Below, in pieces: positions 15,451 through 24,735 of a DNA stretch of 64,000 bases. Under the pieces are notes generated by a model that had not been told where the DNA came from, made no database searches, and saw only the letters and a list, made by a program, of their open reading frames with translations. The stretch is from Hymenobacter sp. BRD67 (GTDB taxonomy: Bacteria; Bacteroidota; Bacteroidia; Cytophagales; Hymenobacteraceae). A program made the position numbers and the translations under genes. The first letter of the stretch is position 1, and every line of letters begins with the position of its first letter. The stretch spans positions 4,154,001 through 4,218,000 of the forward strand of contig NZ_CP053904.1 of the NCBI RefSeq assembly GCF_013256425.1, written 5' to 3'.

Positions 15451-17066
15451 CTAGAAAGTAAGGCCCCCGTCACGCTCACTGTGAAGCGACTGTAGTCGCT
15501 GGCAATAACTGGGGCCGCGCGTACGACCGGTGTTGCGGGGGCCGGGGTAGGCTGCACTACCTCATTGCTAACCAGCGTGTAGGGTGAGTAGCGGTCTTTG
15601 TAGGCCAGGTAAACCCCGGCCACATCCACAAAGAAACTTTTGCTGCGAATGCCCAGGCCGCCGGTAAAGTAATTCTGGTCGCGGTTGTACGAGGCTGTTC
15701 CCGCATAGGGGCTGGCATAGCGGGCATACCCGGCCCGCACCCGGAAGATATCGAGGCGGCCTTCGGCCCCTACGCGCAGGTTTACTACGCTGCGGTAGCC
15801 GCTGGCAATGACTGCGTTGCTATTATCCAGGTAGGGGTCGGTCGAGCCATCGGTGGTATTAAAGTGCGAGGCGCCGTAGTTGAGGTACTCCACATCGCCG
15901 GTCAGGAAGCCGTATTTCGACAGCAGCACCGTCACCCCGCCATTGGCCCGGAAGGGCGTGGTAATGCTGTAGTCGTAGCCTGGGATGGAAGTAGAAAATA
16001 CGTTCGGCTGATTTGGCGGCGAGTACTGTGAGGTAAGCGTAGTGCCGTATGTATCAGTGAGGTGGATATACGTGGGCGTTTGTACCGAGGCTCCGAGGCG
16101 TACGGCATCTACCACCCGGTAAATAAGACCCAGGCGCGCATTAATGCCCGTGCCGGTAGTTTTCAGTGTTTCTACGAAGTTGAAGTCTTCACCTCCGTTC
16201 GTGCTCTCACTGAAGGTGCTGGTGCGCGTACGGTTCATTGACACAATGCCGATGCCCCGCCAATGTAAAGCTTGTCGCGGTAGTTGGCCCCGTAGCCGAG
16301 GTCGAACTGCGAAAGGGAGCCTTTGCTGAGTACCTGCTCGCGCTGAGTTACGGGGCCAGTGCGCACGGGCGTTACAACCTGGTAAAAAGGATTAGTAGGG
16401 TCGGCCGGGTTTTTGATGGTGTTGGTGCTCGTCAGGGAGCCGGCGGCTGCCAGGCCGTCTATATCGGTGTAGTTGCCGCTGTTAAACTGGTTAGCAATAT
16501 CCTGTACTGCATTCTGATAGCCCGCCGACGTGTAGTCGCTAAAGCCACCCGGCTCGCGCAGATACTGCATAAACGAGTGCTGCTCGTCGGTCTGGTTCTG
16601 GTAGCTCAACGCCTGGTTGAAATCGGCCAGCCGGGTAAAGCCCAGGGCAAATGAGCCACCGCGCCAGTCACTGCTATTGTCAGTGTCGGACCGCCGGTTG
16701 GCGAATACTACGCCCAGGCTGGCTACGTGGAAGCTATTGGCCGTCTGGTTGAGCGCGGCCAGGTTGCCCGTGTTGGCGGCATTGGCAATGGGGCCGAGTT
16801 GGCGCTGCCAAAGCCCACGCCGGGTGTAAAGCTCACCTCCGACTTCGTGAAAAAGCCGAGGCCTGCCGGGTTGCTGCTCAGGTTGCTGAAGTCACTTCCC
16901 AGCGAGACATTGGCCCCTCCCAGCCCAGCACCCTGGCAGTACCGGCGGGCCCCTGGCGCGAGTATAAAAGCGCGTCGTCTACGTAGCTGCCTTGTGCCTG
17001 CGCCGAATAGGCTAGACCCAGAAAACTGCCCAGCACCGTAGCCAGGCTCCTAAATACGTGCTTCAT
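15451..17066 (-). CDS. FadL/OmpP1-like outer-membrane beta-barrel protein (several frameshifts)
   Basis: FadL-family barrels take up hydrophobic compounds across the outer membrane. The ATG at 17066 starts the signal peptide MKHVFRSLATVLGSFLGLA ending AQAQ. Then come ALLYSRQGPAGTARVLG, LSSNPAGLGFFTKSE and long amphipathic strands. Frame changes near 16900, between 16610 and 16800, near 16245 and near 15470 split the gene. The restored last strand reads FTVSVTGGLTF, ending in the aromatic residue typical of barrels, with the stop at 15451. The whole is about 540 residues. Its mid and C-terminal strands (NARLGLIYRVVDAVRLGASV, then FRANGGVTVLLSKYGFLTGD) are typical of the Bacteroidetes members of this family. 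Confidence 0.8.
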
Positions 17067-17089
17067 ACAGAAAAAATTGGGGCAAAAAA

Positions 17090-17112
17090 GAGCCGGTCCG
17101 AGGGACCGGCTC
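17090..17112 (-). terminator. Hairpin terminator
   Basis: A perfect 10-bp stem GAGCCGGTCC / GGACCGGCTC with a 3-base loop is followed on the minus strand by TTTTTTGCCCC. It closes the transcript of the lipoprotein gene at 17165-18420 before the FadL-like gene. Confidence 0.75.
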
Positions 17113-17164
17113 GGATAAATCAAGCTGTGACTATATAATACTATGTCTGAGTAAGCGAATGGCC

Positions 17165-18420
17165 CTAGCGGCCACCCCGGCGACCGCCGCCTCCACCGCC
17201 CCCAAAACTGCGACCGCCACCGCCGCCATACCCGCCACCACCGAAGCTGCGGCTGGGGCTGTAGCTAGGCTGGCTGTAGCTGCGACTCGGCTGGCCACCG
17301 GTATTGTATTGCGGCTGACCACCAAAGCCGCGGCCCTGCATGGCTGGCTGGCCCGTGCTGGGAGTTGCAGCCGGCCGAACGCTGCCCGCCGTTGCGGCAC
17401 TGTTGTTCCCAAAGAAGCCGCTGAAAAAGCCGCGTCGCGCCGTGCTCTGCCCCTGCGGAGCAACTGCATTCGGCCGGCTGGCCGTGGCGCCCGGCGTCGA
17501 GTAGGTAGGCTGACCTACTACGTTGCCGCCTCCGCCGCCATCGCGGCGCGTGGGCATAGTCATGCCGGCCGGCTGGCCAGTAGCGCCATTAACCGTAGTG
17601 CCCGGCCCTACCGCGCCACCCGTGGAGTAAACGCCGGCATTGCGCCAGCCGCCCCCGCCGGTAGCACCGTTAACCGTAGTAGAGGTAGGGCCACCCCGTT
17701 CAGGACCGAGCCGCCCCGCATGCTGCGGTGCCCTACCAAGCCAGAGTTGACACCCACGGCACCTGGGTAAACTGCTGCCCGGCTATAGCCGTAGCCGAAG
17801 TCACTGTAGCCATACCGGCCGTAGCCATACGGATAGCCATAGCCAAAGGGGTAGCCGTAACCAAACCCAAAGCCCATGCCTATCCCGTAGCCAAACGGCG
17901 AGTAAAACGGGTCGTAGAACCCGCCGTAGGGATAACCCCCAAAGCCGAAGGGCGAATACCCGTAGCCGAAGGGCGAGCCGTAGCCGATGCTCAGCCCCAT
18001 GCCGTAGCCGAAGGGCGAGCCGTAGAACGAGGGCGACACCGACCAGCTCGGCGTGTAGTTGTAGGAGCTTACGCCCGGTCCGGTATAAGGCTGGCCAAAG
18101 CCGCTGGCGTTGTACGACGAGTAGTTGTTGCTATAGTAGTCAGTGCCAGCGGTACTGGCGCTTTGCTGGGTGCCGCCCTGGTAGTCCGGGTTGGCATCTT
18201 CCGTGGTGGCTACATTAGCGGGCGCCTGGGTAGCGGTAGCCGGCGTAGTGCCATTGCCACTATAGACCGAATTCGACGAGCTTACGGGCGTCGTGCGGTC
18301 TTTAGAAGAATAATAGACGCCGTCGTTCTCGGTGGAGTTCGTCAGCGCCCCGGACGTGGCGCACCCGCCCAAAGCGAGCAGCGCCAAAGCCGGCAAAGTA
18401 GCGGTGAGCAGGTTTTTCAT
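17165..18420 (-). CDS. Gly/Tyr-rich low-complexity lipoprotein (one frameshift)
   Basis: The protein starts MKNLLTATLPALALLALGGC, with lipobox LGGC. Residues of about 115-215 are built almost wholly of Gly, Tyr, Phe, Pro and Ser in repeats such as GYGYPFGYGYPYGYGRYGY. The tail is rich in Gly, Gln and Arg and ends in an Arg/Gly cluster. A missing G near 17690 breaks the frame; the restored join reads NGGGPTSTTVNGATGG. The total is about 418 residues. The composition suggests a disordered or self-associating surface protein, but the function is not known. Confidence 0.7.
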
Positions 18421-18681
18421 GACTGAAAAAATGAGAAATCAGCGAGCTGCTGAATGAGTTAGTAAAATAAAGTCCTCGCGAATGGAAGCTAAGTGAAGAC
18501 CAGCCGGATGGCCTGGTCTGAAAACAAGTGCTTAAAGCTACAACATTCGCGTCGGCGCGCACTACTATAACGTAATTTCGCCCCAAAACGGTGCCGTTTA
18601 AGTTAAAGTTACTGTCACAAAACCTATACCAGAATCGTCTGGCTTGTAGCCGGAGCCGAAAACTGGTTTTTAGACTGTCAT

Positions 18682-20157
18682 ATGAGTAAAAAGTTGCCTA
18701 CCCGCCAGGAAGATTATTCGGCCTGGTACAACGAACTGGTGAAGCGCGCCGGCCTGGCCGAAAATTCCGCCGTGCGCGGCTGCATGGTCATTAAGCCCTA
18801 TGGCTACGCCATTTGGGAGAAGATGCAGCGCCAGCTCGACGACATGTTTAAGCGCACCGGGCACGAGAACGCTTACTTCCCGCTGTTCGTACCCAAGAGC
18901 TTATTCGAGGCCGAAGAAAAAAATGCGGAGGGCTTCGCCAAGGAGTGCGCCGTGGTGACGCACTACCGCCTCCAGACCGACCCCGACCGGCCGGGCAAGC
19001 TGCGCGTCGACCCCAACGCCAAGCTCGAAGAAGAGCTGATTGTGCGCCCCACTTCGGAGGCTATTATCTGGAGCACGTATAAAAACTGGATTCAGAGCTA
19101 CCGCGACCTGCCGCTGCTCATCAACCAGTGGGCCAACGTGGTGCGCTGGGAGATGCGCACGCGGCTGTTTCTGCGCACGGCCGAGTTTTTGTGGCAGGAG
19201 GGCCACACCGCCCACGCCACCGCCACCGAAGCCGTGGCCGAAACGCGCCAGATGCTCGACGTGTACGCCGAGTTTGCCGAGGAGCACATGGCCCTGCCCG
19301 TGGTGAAGGGCGTAAAAACGCCCAACGAGCGCTTTGCCGGCGCCGAAGACACCTATTGCATTGAGGCGCTGATGCAGGATGGCAAGGCGCTGCAGGCCGG
19401 CACCAGCCACTTTCTGGGCCAGAACTTCGCCAAGGCCTTCGACGTGCAGTTTGCCAACAAGGAGGGCGTGCGTGAGCACGTGTGGGGCACCAGCTGGGGC
19501 GTAAGCACCCGCCTGATGGGCGCGCTCGTGATGGCCCACTCCGACGACGAGGGCCTGGTGCTGCCGCCCAGGCTGGCCCCAATTCAGGTGGTTATTATTC
19601 CGATTTATAAGACCGGCGAATTGGACGCGCTCCTCGAGCGCATCCGGCCCATTCAGCAGGGGCTGGCCCAGCGCGGCATCTCGGTAAAAGTAGATGGCCG
19701 CGACACCGAGCGCCCCGGCTTCAAGTTTGCCGAGTGGGAGATGAAGGGCGTACCCGTGCGCCTGGCCATCGGCGCGCGCGACCTCGACGCCGGCACCGTA
19801 GAAGCCGCCCGCCGCGACACGAAAGAAAAGCTCCAGCTGCCTTTGGCCGACGTAGTGGACAGTGTGGACCGCCTGCTGAATGATATTCAGCTTAACATAT
19901 ATTCTAGGGCGCAGCAGTATCGCGCCCGGCACACCACCCGTGTCGAAACCTACGACGAGTTTAAGGCCGTGCTTGATGGCGAAGGCGGCTTTGTAGTAGC
20001 CCACTACGACGGCACGTCCGAAACCGAAGAGCGCATCAAGGAAGAAACCAAGGCCACCGTGCGCTGCCTGCCCCTCAACGAGCCCGATGAGGAAGGCGTG
20101 TGCATCGTGACCGGCCGGCCCAGCCCGCGCCGGGCGTGGTTTGCCCGGGCGTATTAG
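18682..20157 (+). CDS. proS: Prolyl-tRNA synthetase
   Basis: This class II aminoacyl-tRNA synthetase charges tRNA-Pro. The 491-residue protein is intact and of the short, archaeal/eukaryote-like type usual in Bacteroidetes. It shows motif 1 around GYAIWEKMQRQLD, motif 2 with VRPTSEAIIW and RWEMRTRLFLRTAEFLWQEG, motif 3 with WGTSWGVSTRLMGAL, the anticodon-binding domain from about residue 305, and the C-terminal domain ending PRRAWFARAY. The start is the ATG at 18682. It stands alone, divergent from the lipoprotein gene, with a long terminator after it. Confidence 0.97.
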   Translation: MSKKLPTRQEDYSAWYNELVKRAGLAENSAVRGCMVIKPYGYAIWEKMQRQLDDMFKRTGHENAYFPLFVPKSLFEAEEKNAEGFAKECAVVTHYRLQTDPDRPGKLRVDPNAKLEEELIVRPTSEAIIWSTYKNWIQSYRDLPLLINQWANVVRWEMRTRLFLRTAEFLWQEGHTAHATATEAVAETRQMLDVYAEFAEEHMALPVVKGVKTPNERFAGAEDTYCIEALMQDGKALQAGTSHFLGQNFAKAFDVQFANKEGVREHVWGTSWGVSTRLMGALVMAHSDDEGLVLPPRLAPIQVVIIPIYKTGELDALLERIRPIQQGLAQRGISVKVDGRDTERPGFKFAEWEMKGVPVRLAIGARDLDAGTVEAARRDTKEKLQLPLADVVDSVDRLLNDIQLNIYSRAQQYRARHTTRVETYDEFKAVLDGEGGFVVAHYDGTSETEERIKEETKATVRCLPLNEPDEEGVCIVTGRPSPRRAWFARAY

Positions 20158-20180
20158 TAACGCTTTTACCTTATTTAACA

Positions 20181-20219
20181 AGCCAAACGGCACCCGCGCA
20201 TCGCGGGTGCCGTTTGGCT
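20181..20219. terminator. Bidirectional terminator after proS
   Basis: A perfect 18-bp stem AGCCAAACGGCACCCGCG / CGCGGGTGCCGTTTGGCT with loop CAT lies 24 bases after proS, between proS and the leftward gene ending at 20262. Confidence 0.85.
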
Positions 20220-20261
20220 TTGGGCCCTTCTGGTATACAATTGGTTAGCTACTGCTAAGGC

Positions 20262-21478
20262 TTACTCCATAAGCACTGCTTTAACGGTGCCGGCTGTATG
20301 GCCGTCAAAGCGCAGAGTAAAGAAGTAAACGCCACCAGCCTGGTCTTGGCGGTGCCAGCTAATAACTTGAGTGCCTGCGGGCTGCAGGCCTGCATCAACC
20401 CGACCGGCAAGGCGTCCTAAGGCATCGGTCACGACTAGGTCAACGTGGGTGGCGTGAAGCAGGGTGAAGCGGAGCTGAGCATTGGAGGTCAATGGGTTAG
20501 GCGCGAGAGTCAGGGCAATAGTCAGCGTGGCAGGATGCGTAGCCAAGGCCGTGGCTGCGGGTTGCACCGCAATATCGCGCACTTCATAATCGCCGCCGTT
20601 GGGACCTATCCAGTTAGTGTTTTGGACTATACCCGTAGCAGGATTTAGTACGGATAAGGTGGCAAAGCCACTGGCTGGGTCAGCGGCTGACTTGGTGAAA
20701 TAGCCGATGTTGGTCTGGGTAACGGGGTCATAGTAGAAGTCGAGGTCTGTGTTGCGGCTGGAAGGAAAATCGTTGCTGAATGTAGGGGTAGCTGATAAAG
20801 AGCGCACTATACCATTGCTAGGGGCGTCGAGGGTAAGCAAGTGGTTACTATTCTCATCTATCGCATATAAGATGCTAGTAGTACTACCGGTATAGGCAAG
20901 GGTACCTACCCCCGGCAGGGTGCCGGCATAAGCGTCGGTGGCGGCGTATGCCAGGGTGGCATCGGTAGCCACTACGCGACTTGTGGCGGGGTTCAGACAA
21001 ATATTAGCTTGGGTAAGAGCGCTGCACACGCGCACGCGGTCAGTAACAGGGTCGAAATCGAAGCCTAGGGGGGAGGCGTGTGGAAAGTACTAAATGGTGG
21101 GTTGCCTGTGCCCAGGGGAAGAGAAACCGCTGCCAGTCCCACGGGCGTAGCCACGGCGGTAGTCAGGTTCAGCACGTATAGCTGTCCCATTTGCGTCGTA
21201 AAATTGTAGCCGAGGCAATACAGTTCGCCAGTGGCAGGCCGAAAATCAAGCCCAACCGGCAGTTCGCCACTGGTGAGCCCCGTAATAGCCGTTCGGGCCC
21301 GAATGGTGCCTGGGTCGGCAGCAGTGAAATACAGCAGACTACTTATAGCAGTGCCGTAGCTGAATTCAAGCCCATAAATAGTTTGGGCTGCTGCGGGCAT
21401 AACCAAAGTGACCGCAAGTAAAATACCTGTTACGAGGCTTTTGCAAGTGCGGGTTAAGCGAGCTAAAAGTGGTAGCAT
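20262..21478 (-). CDS. DUF4394 protein with T9SS sorting domain (one frameshift)
   Basis: The start region (MLPLLARLTRTCKSLVTGIL to PAAAQ) is a signal peptide. Two blocks follow the DUF4394 pattern, a beta-propeller-like domain with GLDFRPATGELYCLG and PLGFDFDPVTDRVRV. The last 80 residues are a type A T9SS sorting domain (LAPNPLTSNAQLRFTLLHAT, then AGGVYFFTLRFDG), so the protein is sent through the outer membrane by the type IX system. The frame breaks near 21070, where the upstream frame ends in FHTPPP. The joined length is about 405 residues. A neighbouring gene encodes a second T9SS cargo. Confidence 0.82.
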
Positions 21479-21595
21479 ATGGCTAAGAATGGGAGGTAAT
21501 AGAATTTAAAAACTTAAAAATTCTGAATGGGCTACACGGCCACTGCATCCGGTGCGCCCCCTACAAATAGGGGCTTACAACGCTTGGTCAACTTT

Positions 21596-23038
21596 TTATT
21601 CTGCTAGCACACCCCTGCGAGTGCCGGCCGGCTGGCCATCAAAGCGAAGGCTGAAGAAATAAATACCCGCTGCCTGGCGCTGCCGATTCCAACGGATGTT
21701 TTGCTGGCCAGCCGGCAGTAGCCCAGCTTTAATGGTATCGATGGTGCGACCAAGGGCGTCGGTTATAATCAACTCGACATGAGCGGCTTTGCCCAGGGTG
21801 AAAGCCAGGTTTGTGCTGCCAGCTACTGGGTTTGGGAAGAGTACTGCCTGGGCCTCCACTAAAGCTGAGCCAGGTTGGGTAGTCGCCAGTACAGCTTTCG
21901 TACTCAGCAGTACGCTGATAGTGTTTCCCATCCCATTGGCTGTCACAATGTCGAGTTGGCCATCCCCGTTCAGGTCGCCCAGCGCCAGGGTTTCGCAATC
22001 ATCGCTTAAGAAGTTGCCGCGAGAAAAATTTTGAACGGCTGCAAAACCTCCCCCGGCTTGGCCCAGCAGGATATCCACATTGGTATCGCTGCTCGTTACG
22101 ATATCCAGGTACCCATCGCCATTCATATCGCCTAATTGCACTGCATACGAAGTATTGCTGTGATTGCCAATGGAGTAGGGAATAAAGGGTGCTAAATTTC
22201 CATTAGCTTCTCCGATTAAAACACTAACATTATAACTATTATTTATAACAATGTCCAGGCGACCATCCTTGTTCACGTCGCCTAATGCTAATTGCTGAGC
22301 GTTTCCGTAAGGATTGCTTGCTGCACCAGTAGGGTAGATTTTGGCCGGAGCAAAGCCTGAGCCGCCACTTGCCAGCAGAACGCTGACTGTATTGGCCAAC
22401 TCATTGGTTGTTACGATGTCGAGAAGCCCATCGCCGTTCATATCGCCCAAGGCGACACAATAAGGCTTACCTCCACTTACTCCAACGTAATAGCTGGCAG
22501 TAGCGAAACCACCGCCCGCTTGCCCTGCTAATACGCTAACCGTATCATTTTCATAATTAGCAGTTACGATATCAAGGTGCCCGTCGCCATTTACATCGCC
22601 CAGCGCTATCCATACGGGGTGGTTTAAAGCACCAATTAGGTAGGAAGTAGTGGAGCTGAAATTGTCGCCGCCCTGCCCAAGTAATATGCTAACCATCCCG
22701 CCGGCCATACTACCATATTGGCAAGTTACAATATCAAGGCGGCCGTCGCCATTTACATCGCCTAAGGCTATTCTGCCACCTAGGGTAGCATCGTAGGTGC
22801 GGGGAGCATCAAATTTGCCGTTGGCTTGCCCAAATAGTACCTGAATGCCACGACTGGTTGTGACAATATCGAGGTTGCCATCGCCATTTAAGTCGCCTAC
22901 GGCTACATTACTGACGGTGGCACCTATAATGTAAGTATCAACACTCGCATATTGGGCCTGTGCTGGGCCTGTGACTAGGGTAAGCATTGCGAGTAAAGCC
23001 CAATACTTAGCGGCGTACAGAAAAGGAGTTATTCTCAT
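21596..23038 (-). CDS. FG-GAP/VCBS-repeat protein with T9SS sorting domain
   Basis: The 480-residue protein starts with a signal peptide (MRITPFLYAAKYWALLAML to AQAQ). At least seven repeats carry the calcium-binding pattern D-x-N-x-D-G-x-L-D-I-V (for example GDLNGDGNLDIVT and GDVNGDGRLDIVT), typical of integrin-like FG-GAP beta-propellers. A T9SS sorting domain follows (LFPNPVAGSTNLAFTLGKA, then AAGIYFFSLRFDG). It is a secreted or surface protein, probably calcium-stabilised, with an unknown ligand. The frame is intact. The similar sorting domain of the downstream gene suggests paralogy only in that domain. Confidence 0.88.
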   Translation of the reverse strand: MRITPFLYAAKYWALLAMLTLVTGPAQAQYASVDTYIIGATVSNVAVGDLNGDGNLDIVTTSRGIQVLFGQANGKFDAPRTYDATLGGRIALGDVNGDGRLDIVTCQYGSMAGGMVSILLGQGGDNFSSTTSYLIGALNHPVWIALGDVNGDGHLDIVTANYENDTVSVLAGQAGGGFATASYYVGVSGGKPYCVALGDMNGDGLLDIVTTNELANTVSVLLASGGSGFAPAKIYPTGAASNPYGNAQQLALGDVNKDGRLDIVINNSYNVSVLIGEANGNLAPFIPYSIGNHSNTSYAVQLGDMNGDGYLDIVTSSDTNVDILLGQAGGGFAAVQNFSRGNFLSDDCETLALGDLNGDGQLDIVTANGMGNTISVLLSTKAVLATTQPGSALVEAQAVLFPNPVAGSTNLAFTLGKAAHVELIITDALGRTIDTIKAGLLPAGQQNIRWNRQRQAAGIYFFSLRFDGQPAGTRRGVLAE

Positions 23039-23114
23039 GGGAACGTGATTGAATATGAGATTTGAAATAAAAAAATATTATTATTTATAATATTAAATAA
23101 TAACTACATTGAAG

Positions 23115-24071
23115 TTATAGTTGCCGGATAAGCCGCACGGCTTCTTGTTCTGACACAGCTGTGAGAGTGGGAGTTATGACCAGCCCAGGCCCGATGGTGA
23201 TGCGCTGGGTGCCATAGTACAATTGGCCGCCAGCTGACTGAAGAACTGCGACTATCATATCAGCGCCGGTAGGAATATTGCGCGTCCAGCGAGTGCCGGT
23301 GGCATCGGCGGGGGCCATGCGCAACAGACCGTTGAAGCCCACCGGCCGCAAAAACACGCGGGTTTCGGTAAGCGGATTCAGCGGCGTAACGACCGTAACA
23401 GGTACAGAGCTGGCCACGCGGTAAGCGTGCCAAATCTGGTCGATATTCCACCAGCTAATGGAATCCAGCGGCACCAAGGCCCGGTAGAGGCCAGGTAGGC
23501 TTTGTACCCGTTGCGGGCTCGCCAGTTGCCAGCCCACAGTATCACTTGGTGCCTTGGTAGCCAGCTGCTTCCATACATATTGCCGAGTGGTGTCCTGGCC
23601 CGTAGGCATCGGTGCTTTTACCTTCACAGAACTATCTGCCAGCAGCCGTAGGCGAATGCCATTGCTACGCACCTGAATGTTAAACTCACCTCCTGATACC
23701 AGCATATCGCCCTGATGTGGCAGGGTGGTAGGCATATTTGTTAGCAGCATATCGGCTACTGAATAGATTTCGCGTAACCGGACTTGGCCATTGCCCAGGG
23801 CCAGAGAGTCTTTATAATACACCTTGAAGCTGCGGCCCGGAAAGCTGATGCTGGCACCGCCACTGGTTGTAAGTATTTGGGCACGGTCAAGCAGTAGCGA
23901 AAAAGTCTGCACCGGCACGCTATTGCGCCGCGTAAATTCGGCCAGCGAAAGATTGCTGGTTGGCGGTGGGGTGGGCAGCACTTTAGTTGGGCAGTTCACT
24001 ATATCATCTTTGCGGCAGCCGAGCATTAATAACAGGCCAGCTACATTGAATAAAGCCAGGTATCGGTTCAT
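23115..24071 (-). CDS. Hypothetical lipoprotein
   Basis: This intact 318-residue protein starts MNRYLALFNVAGLLLMLGC with lipobox LMLGC. A Pro-rich linker (PTPPPTSN) follows. The body has a beta-rich pattern with ILTTSGGASISFPGRSF and VRLREIYSVADML, which recalls lipoproteins with a ZU5 or similar surface domain in Bacteroidetes. The function is not recognised. The 75-base AT-rich gap between its stop and the FG-GAP gene has no clear terminator. Confidence 0.6.
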   Translation of the reverse strand: MNRYLALFNVAGLLLMLGCRKDDIVNCPTKVLPTPPPTSNLSLAEFTRRNSVPVQTFSLLLDRAQILTTSGGASISFPGRSFKVYYKDSLALGNGQVRLREIYSVADMLLTNMPTTLPHQGDMLVSGGEFNIQVRSNGIRLRLLADSSVKVKAPMPTGQDTTRQYVWKQLATKAPSDTVGWQLASPQRVQSLPGLYRALVPLDSISWWNIDQIWHAYRVASSVPVTVVTPLNPLTETRVFLRPVGFNGLLRMAPADATGTRWTRNIPTGADMIVAVLQSAGGQLYYGTQRITIGPGLVITPTLTAVSEQEAVRLIRQL

Positions 24072-24170
24072 AGTAAGTAGATGATTAATGTGAAAAGGAG
24101 GCGAGCAGTGTATACACTTTACTTTTCAAGCACGCTAGTTAAAGCTATGCCCTTTAGGGCAAGACTTTAG

Positions 24171-24203
24171 TTGCTACTCACTTCTAGGCGCTTGGTAGCT
24201 TTG
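24171..24203 (+). promoter_or_regulatory. Bacteroidetes-type promoter of the transposase gene
   Basis: TTG at 24171 and TAGCTTTG at 24196-24203 are spaced as the -33 and -7 boxes (TTG, then TAnnTTTG) of Bacteroidetes primary-sigma promoters. The ATG follows 4 bases after the -7 box, so the transcript would be nearly leaderless. Confidence 0.5.
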
Positions 24204-24207
24204 TAAG

Positions 24208-24636
24208 ATGAAGCAGCGAACAGGCAGCCATTCGGTTCACAAGCTGGAAGTGCATCTGGTGTGGAGCACCAAATACCGCTATCAGGTGCTGACGGGTGAT
24301 GTACAACTGCGCTGCCGAGACCTGTTGCGTCAAACGTGTAATGCGTTGGATGTACGCATTTTGAAAGGGGTAGTAAGCAAGGACCATATTCATTTGCATG
24401 TCTCGTATCCGCCTTCGCTAGCGCTGAGCGAGTTGATGCGCCGGCTGAAAGGGCGCAGTGCTAAGTTGTTGCTGCAAGAGTTTCCCGAGTTGAAGCGCCG
24501 GTACTGGGGCGGTCATTTCTGGGGCATTGGCTATGGTGCCTGGAGCGTGGGGAACATCACGGACGAGCTATTGGAAGCGTACTTGAACCATCACAAAGAC
24601 CAGCCCAATGGGGACGAGAATTTTATTCTGGAATAG
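24208..24636 (+). CDS. tnpA: IS200-like single-strand transposase TnpA
   Basis: Y1-type HUH transposases cut and rejoin single-stranded DNA at hairpin-marked ends. The 142-residue protein is the usual length. It has VHLVWSTKYRYQVL at the start, the metal-binding HUH motif in KDHIHLHVSYPPS, and RLKGRSAKLLLQEFP. The catalytic tyrosine is probably in the C-terminal helix (ELLEAYLNHHKDQ). The gene is intact, so the element may still be active. The HUH is a clear HIH. Confidence 0.9.
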   Translation: MKQRTGSHSVHKLEVHLVWSTKYRYQVLTGDVQLRCRDLLRQTCNALDVRILKGVVSKDHIHLHVSYPPSLALSELMRRLKGRSAKLLLQEFPELKRRYWGGHFWGIGYGAWSVGNITDELLEAYLNHHKDQPNGDENFILE

Positions 24637-24725
24637 CCCACTTGTAGTGGGGGGCTTTCAGTCGGCTTTAGCCGAAACCAGCGAATTTCATTCGCAAACC
24701 AAACCTATGGACTTACAGTCCATAG
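24635..24725. repeat. Array of four hairpins at the IS right end
   Basis: Successive perfect hairpins are CCCACT-TGT-AGTGGG (24637-24651), TCGGC-TTTA-GCCGA (24662-24675), GCGAAT-TTC-ATTCGC (24681-24695) and CTATGGACT-TAC-AGTCCATAG (24705-24725). The second has the same 5-bp stem length and TTTA loop as the left-end hairpin at 24148-24161. The last shares its GGACTTxCAGTCC core with the dispersed palindrome at 33989-34065. Confidence 0.75.
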
Positions 24726-24735
24726 TCGTTTAGTC

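Larger units (their letters stand above)
24140..24727 (+). mobile_element. IS200/IS605-type insertion sequence
   Basis: The element consists of a left hairpin TGCCC-TTTA-GGGCA (24148-24161), one transposase gene (24208-24636) and a right end with four consecutive hairpins. It has no terminal inverted repeats, as expected for single-strand HUH transposition. The left edge is approximate. The right edge is set at the last hairpin (24705-24725), about ten bases before the stop codon of the leftward gene at 24736, so the insertion sits just behind that gene. There is no TnpB accessory gene. Confidence 0.75.

Noticed and set aside
18901..20193. 430-residue open frame antisense to proS
   Set aside because: It lies opposite a complete, conserved proS. 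GC-rich coding strands regularly leave the opposite frame open, and the peptide has no recognisable domain.
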